A stretch of 64,000 nt of DNA from Rhabdophis nuchalis (taxonomy: Eukaryota > Chordata > Lepidosauria > Squamata > Natricidae), in assembly GCA_039707465.1 (NCBI GenBank), contig CM077651.1, positions 16,844,019-16,908,018 of the forward strand, in the 5' to 3' direction. The notes below the pieces were generated by a model. That model saw only the letters and a program-made list of their open reading frames with translations, was not told the DNA's origin and did not search any database. The position numbers and the translations under genes are program-made. Positions 57,330-64,000 of the stretch are shown in pieces (the first letter of the stretch is position 1; each line of letters begins with the position of its first letter).

Positions 57330-57874
57330 TCTACCTACCATTATTCAACTTGCTTCTTCTAAATTATCATGGACGGTTTGACCTGGAAAGATAGAATTTA
57401 AAATAATTACTATAATAGATAAGTACAGTTTGACAAAAGTAAGCCAGTATTACTGTCTCAGAATAAAGGTAAAGGTGAGTGGGTGGGCAGACAGGATAAT
57501 TTGAAAGAATAGTATCTTGATTAAGCCCACTTTGCAAATTCATAGCTGACCTAAGTTACAAAGCATGGCTTTCCAATTAACACTTTCAGCCACTATCTTT
57601 TTGCCACCTGTTTATAATACTGATTTTCTGCTGTCATTCAAAATCTTTAATGCATTCTAAATACTTTGCTTAAGTCCAGACATTTCCTTTGTCAGCTGTG
57701 ATAGCAACTACTAGATTCCCCTCTTGGAATATATAATAAGGATGGCCAAATGTTTAGAAAGTTTACTGTGCTGGTAGCAGTGCAAATGTCACTGTGGCTC
57801 TAAAAATGCTTCACCCACTGATGTCTTTCTGTTAGAGAAAGTGAATCTGAACAAATATTTTACTATATAAATGG
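57330..57874. other. No gene seen
   Basis: A (CTAT)n run lies at about 57317-57340. The rest is unassigned. Confidence 0.45.
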
Positions 57875-57875
57875 A

Positions 57876-57960
57876 TTCAGGGATGTGGTGGCTCAGTGGC
57901 TAAGATGCTGAGCTTGTGAATCAGAAAAGTCGGCAGTTCAGCATTTCGAATCCCTAGTGC
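57876..57960 (+). mobile_element. tRNA-derived SINE head fragment
   Basis: GGATGTGGTGGCTCAGTGGC then TAAGATGCTGAGCTTG (A-box region) and CATTTCGAATCCCTAGTG (B box). Body missing: a hAT-type fragment follows. Confidence 0.65.
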
Positions 57961-58350
57961 TGGATAACGGAGGGAAGCAGCTGCACACCGAACCGGCAGT
58001 AATGCCAGCAGCATCCCACCCCTGCTCCCCAGGTTCTGGAAGCTTTCTTCAAGCCTCCGGGAGGGTGAAAACTGCTTTCCCCGGGCTCCAGAGGCCCTCT
58101 GGAGGCCAGAAACAGTCCCATTTCTGGACTTCTGGAACCTCTGGTAGGCTTGTTTTCCCCCCACCTCGAGCGTCTGCATTTACCTGGCATGATGAAATGG
58201 CGCATGGAGACTCCTGGGAGGGCGGGGTGGGAGGGGTGGAGTGGGCGTGGCCAGCCAGGAGTGACATTTGGGGTTCACCTAACTGGGCATAATCCTAGCT
58301 GGAGCATCTCCTGAACCCGTGTGAACCCCCATCAGCCCACTCCTGATTAG
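57961..58350. mobile_element. hAT-type fragment, left end missing
   Basis: TAATGCCAGCAGCATCCCAC, CCTCCGGGAGGGTGAAAACT and the end GAACCCCCATCAGCCCACTC match the family at 16112-16517. No target duplication found. Confidence 0.5.
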
Positions 58351-58371
58351 AGTTACTTGTTGATCAGGATT

Positions 58372-58810
58372 ATAAAGAGTGCAGAGAAGAGCAACCAAGA
58401 TGATTAGGGAACTGGAGACTAAAACATATGTAGAACGGTTGCAGGAAGTGGGTATGTCTAGTTTGATGAAGAGAAGGACCAGGGGAGACATGATAGCAGT
58501 GTTCCGATATCTCAGAGGGTGCCACAAAGAAGAGGGAGTCAAACTTTTCTCCAAGGCACCTGGGGGCAGGACAAGAAGCAATGGGTGGAAACTAACCAAG
58601 GAGAGAAGCAACTTAGAACTAAGGAGAAATTTCCTGACAGTGAGGACAATTAACCTCTGGAACAGCTTGCCTCCAGAAGTTGTGAATGCCCCAACCCTGG
58701 AAGTCTTTAAAAAAATGTTAGATAGCCATTTGTCTGAAATGGTATAAGGTTCCTGCCCACGCAGGGGGTTGGACTAGAAGACCTACAAGGTCCCTTCCAA
58801 CTCTGCTATT
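58372..58810 (+). mobile_element. CR1-type LINE, 3' fragment with open frame
   Basis: The frame 58379-58747 (122 codons) gives [60 protein letters not shown]. The 3' end GGGTTGGACTAGAAGACCTA runs directly into the pentamer array. Confidence 0.92.
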
Positions 58811-58890
58811 GTATTGTATTGTATTGTATTGTATTGTATTGTATTGTATTGTATTGTATTGTATTGTATTGTATTGTATTGTATTGTATA
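58811..58890 (+). repeat. (GTATT)16 microsatellite grown from a CR1 tail
   Basis: Fifteen perfect GTATT units and a final GTATA, continuous with the CR1 3' end; other CR1 copies here have two to four units. Confidence 0.97.
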
Positions 58891-58894
58891 ATGA

Positions 58895-59025
58895 TCAAGA
58901 TTCAAATGACTGAATTAAAGAGAATAAATGAGTTTTAATAACATGTAACTGTCCATATTTCAGGGGAAGCATGCCAGGAAACCACAGATAGGATGCAATT
59001 GGGTTTGCTAAATCTGTTTGTTTCT
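58895..59025. other. No gene seen
   Basis: Short unassigned spacer between two CR1 fragments. Confidence 0.4.
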
Positions 59026-59027
59026 AA

Positions 59028-59200
59028 ATTCAGTTCAGTGAACAACTTATCTCCAGAAGTTGTGGGTGTTCCAACATTGAAGGCTTTTAAGAAGATAACT
59101 GTTTGGTTTGGTTATCCAATGGTATAAAGTTGCCTGCTTAAGCAATGGGTTGGACTAGAAGACCTTCAATGCCCCATCCAAATATGCTTCTAAGTGTACT
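59028..59200 (+). mobile_element. CR1-type LINE, old 3' tip
   Basis: AACTTATCTCCAGAAGTTGT, AGGCTTTTAAGAAGAT and GGGTTGGACTAGAAGACCTT. Confidence 0.75.
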
Positions 59201-59204
59201 TGGC

Positions 59205-60118
59205 AAACAACAACATTTTACCAACTTCTGCTTTTTGTCCACTTTTGTGCAAACAACTGTATTTCCTGTTTGTGTAGCCAAATACAATTTAAAGTCATGC
59301 TGAATTAATCATATGGAGTCCTTTCAGCTTTATGGGAGAATCACTTTTGTCCAGATCTGAATAAATGTGTGACTCAGAAAGAATTGAACTTATGCCTCTT
59401 CATTTCTGCCAGGCCAGATCTAGATTCCCTGCTTGGCAACTTAACAAAATTCTTTGTTTATTAATGGTATATCTGTCTGTTTTGTGCTGTTTCAGAGGCT
59501 TGGGGTGAATATAGGTTGCAGACTACTGTTTAAAAAAAATAACTTTATTTTAAAAGTTTTAATTGCCATTGTAAAAGACAATATAAATTTTAAAAAAGGA
59601 AAAGAAAAACTAGAAAGAGAATAAAAAGTTGAAGAAAACAAAAAAGTTGTTTCCTAACAAAACAACTTCCCACCCCTTTCAAAAGCAATTTCACTTTTTC
59701 TTCACTTCTTAAGCAGATTTAAAAAAAAAAAAACCTCCCATAATTCAATTCTAAACTATGCAAATCTAAAAGTAACACCTTCTCCAGTACAGGTATTAGC
59801 AAAAACAAAAAAAATATCCCTAAAATAATACCATTAATTCATAAACTCATCATTCCATATCTCAACTTTTAAATATAAGCCAATCCACATATAGAAATCT
59901 ATAGATTTGCTATCAAAAAACAATCCCAGCATCCTAGTATAAACAAAAGACTGAAATTTAACATTGCACAGAAAGACACACACTCGTGCAGGTTCCTTAC
60001 TTTAATGAAAGAATAATTAGATACAAACCAACTGAGATGCTATCAGATTAAAATACATAAATACCGTAGACAGTAGGGGGGAAAGCCTTAATCATCATAC
60101 CACTGATCAAATAAACCA
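59205..60118. other. No gene seen; AT-rich DNA
   Basis: 59515-59720 is A-rich with AAAGAAAAACTAGAAAGAG runs that may be an old LINE tail, but I cannot assign it. Confidence 0.45.
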
Positions 60119-60130
60119 TCTTCGTGTTCC

Positions 60131-60131
60131 T

Positions 60132-60203
<72 letters not shown>

Positions 60204-60205
60204 TT
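60131..60205. repeat. (CTTT)n microsatellite
   Basis: About 72 bp of pure CTTT units. Confidence 0.96.
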
Positions 60206-60990
60206 TTTGTAAAACATGTTGTTATTCATCCACTCAGATGATTATAGCTCGTTGTTTTAAATTTCTTGAAAACTTTAAGAAAACCTCTTTTGCAAAACCA
60301 GCAAGAAGAAATTATTCCAATTTATTTTTTGAGATTGACATTTTATTTCCTTAATTTTTAAAGCCGTGTCTGGTGGTGTTTTTCTTTTTCTTTTCTTTTG
60401 TATGTTTAATGCCATATTCTTGTTCACTTGTTCTTCTCGGATACATTTTTTTTTTGCAAATATTTTTCTGTAGCAGCTTGTTCTAGGAACAGACTGTTCC
60501 TAAGAACACACAACACCACTAACAGTATTGATTCAACCTTCTGATGCAACTCTTGAAAAATGTCTCTGAATGACATTATACATTGCTTATCTTGTTCTGT
60601 CTTCAATATCAAAAATATTTTCTTTCCCATAGAAATGCGTGTATTTTTTAAGTTTAATTCTAATCTCTAAACATATAAAACCAAATATTCCAACATTTTT
60701 TTTCAGCATTTAACCCATTTAAAACTTTTTTTTAGCCAAAACTTTGCCTTGCTTTTTGTTGTTTATTTTAAATCCTGAAAGCTTATAAAAATACAGTTTC
60801 ATTTTCCTACAATGAAAATTATAAGGCATTTGCCTAGTGTTTTCAGCCTTATCATTTTGAAGGTGTCTAACTTCTATAAACCAGTTACTAGGCAATTTTT
60901 GAAAGTGGTTAGCAAAGAAAGTGCAAACTTAGTGTCCTTTTGAAAGGTTTCAATTTCAGATTGTACAGGAATGACAAATTTATTTTTTCT
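60206..60990. other. No gene seen; AT-rich DNA
   Basis: No recognisable repeat. Confidence 0.5.
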
Positions 60991-61160
60991 GTCATTGCAG
61001 GATTTGGGTAGATCTATTCTAGTGAAAAGGAGGACTAGGGGTGACATGATAACAGTGTTTCAGTATTTGAAGGGTGGCCACAAAGAAGAGGGAGTCAACC
61101 TATTTTTCTATAGCACCAGAAGGCAAGACAAGAAACAATGGAGGAAACTAATCAAGGATT

Positions 61161-61651
61161 AGATTAGCGCTCCATGGCACAGGACCTAGTAATTTGCGGG
61201 ATCGTATCCTGCCCCATACATCCCTTCGGCCGATTCGCTCTCACAGAGAGGGACTTCTCCGGGTGCCGTCCACTAGGCAATGCCAGCGGGTGACGCCCAG
61301 GGGAAGGGCCTTCTCTGTGGCAGGCCCAACCCTCTGGAATGACCTTCCCCCTGACATTAGAACGACCACGGACCTCCGCTCCTTCCGCCAGAAACTCAAA
61401 ACCCACCTGTTTCATCTAGCCGGCCTGTCCTAATTCCATGCTTCCCACCTCAGTTTGTAATTTTAAATTATGTTATTAGGTTTTAAGGTTAAGTTTTAAA
61501 TTTTTATAAATTTGTACAGGGGATTATTTAATTCGATTTTAGTTTATATGTATTGTTGATTGTCATAATTTTAATTTTTACCTGTACACCGCCCCGAGTC
61601 CCTTCGGGGAGAGGGGGCAGTCTAGAAATCCAATAAATAATAATAATAATA
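61161..61651 (+). mobile_element. L2-clade LINE, 3' fragment inserted in a CR1
   Basis: The frame 61194-61433 gives RDRILPHTSLRPIRSHREGL, WNDLPPDIRTTTDLRSFRQK, LKTHLFHLAGLS. 3' UTR CACCGCCCCGAGTCCCTTCG and a short ATAATAATAAT tail. AAGGA or similar on both sides may be a target duplication. Confidence 0.9.
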
Positions 61652-61791
61652 TGGAGAAAAGGAGAAGAATGAGGGAGAAATTTCCTAACGGTGAGAACAA
61701 TTCATCAGTGGAACAGCTTGCCATCAGAAGTTGTGGGTGATCCATCGCTGGAGACTTTTAAGAAAAGTCTGGACAACCACTGTCTGGAAAG

Positions 61792-62199
61792 GTATGATGG
61801 TGAACCTATGGCACATGTGCCACAGGTGGCACAGAGAGCCATTTTTGAGGGCACGCACAGCGTTTACCTGTCAGCTCCAACTCACATACGTGTGTTGACC
61901 AGCTGATTTTTGGCTGTTTTTCACCCAACGTGCAAACCAGAAGTTCGGGAATGGTCCAAAAAATGGACCTACTGGGCCCACCAGAAATTGGAAAGCAGGC
62001 CATTTCCTGCCTCCAGAGGCCCCCTGGGGGACAGGGGAGGGCATTTTTGCCCTACCCAAGCTCCTAGAAAGCCGTGTGCACATGTGTGGGGCAGAGGGAG
62101 GTCACATGTACAGGGGGCACTTGTGGGGGGTATTAAATTATGGGGGTGGGCATGAGATAGTGTGCATGCAGTGAGGCGAAAAAAGTTTGCCATCAATGG
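61792..62199. mobile_element. hAT-type non-autonomous transposon
   Basis: Left GATGGTGAACCTATGGCAC and right GTTTGCCATCAATGG are the inverted ends of a CAGTGATGGCNAACC-type element. A clear 8-bp duplication is not visible because the left edge is damaged (GGTAT remains on both sides). Confidence 0.75.
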
Positions 62200-62237
62200 T
62201 ATAGGATGTTCTACTTGAGCACGAAGTTGGACTAGAA

Positions 62238-62559
62238 CAGTGATGGCTAACCTTTTTTGGCTCGCATGCCAAAAAGCAAGGGGAACCCATAATGCTATGT
62301 GCGCGACCCCCTGCTTTTGGCACACTTTTTTCAACCTGCCCAGGCTCCAGAGGCTTTCTAAGAGCCTGGGGTGGGTGAAAACAGCCTTCCCCCCCACCTC
62401 CAGAGGCTTCAGGAGCTTCCCTGAAGCCTCCAGAGAGTGAAAAACGGCCTCAAAAGAAGGCCTAAATCAGCTGGCCAGCACATACATGCAGACTGGAGCT
62501 GACAGGGCAACACCTCACATGCCCTCAGAAATGGCTTCACGTGCCACCTCTAGTCATGG
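62238..62559. mobile_element. hAT-type non-autonomous transposon, 322 bp
   Basis: Starts CAGTGATGGCTAACCTTTTT; the right end is decayed (GCCACCTCTAGTCATGG). Exact 8-bp duplication GACTAGAA at 62230-62237 and 62560-62567, which is the CR1 3' UTR phrase GGACTAGAAG. Confidence 0.9.
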
Positions 62560-62609
62560 GACTAGAAGATCTCCAAAGTCCCTTCCAATTTTGTTATTCG
62601 GTTATATAC

Positions 62610-62975
62610 TCTGTAAAGCACTACCTTGCAGTCTCCTTTTCCTATATGAAGCTTGGGCAATCTTACACCTTTTTTTTGAAAAGGGTCGAAAAACCAAATC
62701 TTCTCCTCAGTATCTTGTTCTTAAGCACATAATTGGTTCCACTTGACACAGAGCTGTCTTCAGTTTGCTATGCCTCTCCAGAAGTCCTCGTAGAATATGC
62801 ATTGCACATTCTTCTCCTTTCCTCCCTATTGTTGAGTCTTATATTATATATTTATTGAGTTCTAACTGAAGCAGACCGGTGGGCTTCCAGGAACTACAGT
62901 GTATAAGAAGTAAATTAAAAGTATATATAAATAAGAGCAGCATTTTTTAAATTAAAACAATGAGCTTAGAGATCA
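62610..62975. other. No gene seen; AT-rich DNA
   Basis: No recognisable repeat. Confidence 0.45.
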
Positions 62976-62976
62976 T

Positions 62977-63347
62977 TGTCACAACGATGTGTTTTCTAAT
63001 AGGTTTATTTGGTTTTGATAGAATATTCATAACTGGGAGAGACATGGTAACAAGGTCAGCCAATGAATAGGCATAGCAACTAAGGCAGCCTATGGGAGCG
63101 TAAACAGATCTGAGTTTGAGCTGAGAATCAAAACTGAAACTACTCTGTCTGCTCTGAACTCTGAAATGAAACTAACTATTCTCTCCTGCTTGTGTTCTGC
63201 TTGTAACTTCTACGAGGTTGAAAGAATCTACTATTGGTATTGCACATTTATTCATCTGTTTTTCTGTATATAAAGTTAACGAATGCAGTTGAATCAGTTA
63301 TCTGTGTGTGCTTTCTGCATTTGATATTTCTGCAACAAACTCTGACA
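62977..63347 (+). mobile_element. Candidate solo LTR
   Basis: Begins TGTCACAACGATG and ends AACAAACTCTGACA, so the two ends are inverted TGTCA/TGACA with the TG...CA rule. Inside are a CCAAT-like GGTCAGCCAATGAATAGG, and CTGTATATAAAGTTAACG as a possible TATA box in the second half. No flanking duplication was found (ATCAT against TTTTG), and no internal retroviral or Gypsy sequence is present. Confidence 0.42.
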
Positions 63348-63349
63348 TT

Positions 63350-64000
63350 TTGACATTGGATTGATTGTCTCTTGGGTATTGTGTTGCAGAATTTTCAGAA
63401 AATTATATTTTATTATGAACATTATCATAAGCTACCAAAGAGGTTACCCTACTACAGTATTTAGTTTTGATCCAATTAGTGCTAAACTTCAAAACATTGT
63501 TGTTATTTATTCTTAGTCATGCAGATAAGATGGGCTAATTATTGGAATAAACAATGGTTAGAAATGAAATGTGAAACTGAGGATCCAACCCATCGGTTTT
63601 TATTTCTAAATCATTCGGTTTATATTTGTCATATGCTGCTGGTAGAAAGACTATTCGTCATTACATGGAAATGAAATACTTAATAAGATAAAGTAATTGT
63701 ATGACAGCGCATAAAGCACTGGAAAAATATGATGAATCAGAACTTTTATTTTAAATAATTAGATTACCAGGTTTACTTGGCTGTTTTTGTGCTGCAAAAG
63801 AAATTTGGGATATTTTGGGGGGGAGAAATATTTCATGTCACTTTCTATGCTGCTTCTCTCCAAAGATTGATATTTATTTAATGGAATGATCATTTATCTA
63901 AAGGTATTCTTGGAAATATATATATGTTCTTGCCAATACAATTTATTTATTAACAGTGTTAACTATTAGAAAATAAGATTAAACTATTCTTGCACTTCCT
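63350..64000. other. No gene seen; AT-rich DNA to the window end
   Basis: No recognisable repeat or coding frame. Confidence 0.5.

Larger units (their letters stand above)
60995..62606 (+). mobile_element. CR1-type LINE broken by one L2 and two hAT insertions
   Basis: CR1 pieces in order and in one orientation: 60995-61160 ([17 protein letters not shown], to CTAATCAAGGATT), 61652-61791 (GGAGAAATTTCC-like to the C-terminal SLETFKKSLDNH), 62200-62237 (TATAGGATGTTCTACTTGAG) and 62560-62606 (GACTAGAAGATCTCCAAAGT). Put in order they follow one CR1 3' end. Confidence 0.88.

Noticed and set aside
58279..58611. Antisense open frames across CR1 copies (also 25023, 36725, 48263)
   Set aside because: These are mirror frames of the CR1 C-terminal coding region and recur with every copy.

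Overview
This window looks like non-genic nuclear DNA of a squamate reptile, most likely a snake. I found no convincing host protein-coding exon, rRNA or tRNA gene in place. The assignment rests on the repeats: an L2-clade LINE with a near-complete copy, many 3'-truncated CR1 copies whose tails run into ATTCT or TGTAT pentamers, tRNA-derived SINEs of the Sauria type with a Bov-B-like 3' end, and many short non-autonomous hAT transposons. Long AT-rich stretches, (CA)n, (GAAA)n and (GGAA)n microsatellites fit the same picture.

Layout. 1-3.2 kb: a Penelope-type hammerhead-like motif, a (GT)n tract and a hairpin hAT. 3.2-7.9 kb: two L2 copies, the longer one sitting inside a SINE. 8-13.3 kb: SINEs, a CR1 relative and a hairpin hAT inside a SINE. 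13.3-14.8 kb: a GC-rich hAT-like element carrying what looks like the first exon of NRG3, then a second hAT. 15-16 kb: low-repeat DNA. 16-31 kb: CR1, L2, hAT and SINE copies, a folded-back SINE locus, a fish-like Tc1 remnant and an L2 nested in a CR1. 32.8-35.8 kb: a 2.9-kb relative of the 13.3-kb element with a different CpG-rich cargo. 36-41.7 kb: CR1 and the best L2 copy (one frameshift). 42-64 kb: more CR1, SINE and hAT copies, a long-inverted-repeat Tc1/mariner MITE, a four-layer nest (CR1, L2, hAT, hAT) and a candidate solo LTR.

How the parts relate. CR1 and L2 supply the target-primed reverse transcription type of mobility; the Sauria SINEs probably use Bov-B machinery, which is not itself seen here. 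The hAT elements are all internally deleted or hairpin-like and need a transposase from elsewhere. Fifteen of them have recognisable 8-bp target duplications, nine of them exact, so their borders can be fixed to the base. The most interesting result is the pair of elements at 13332-14172 and 32852-35777: they share both termini (about 92 bp left, 82 bp right) and the same kind of 8-bp duplication but carry unrelated GC-rich interiors, one of which encodes an NRG3-like N-terminus on the minus strand. That is the signature of a gene-fragment-capturing (Pack-type) DNA transposon family.

Limits: family names come from recognition of conserved motifs and ends, not from a database search. Borders of old copies are approximate to about 10-30 bp.
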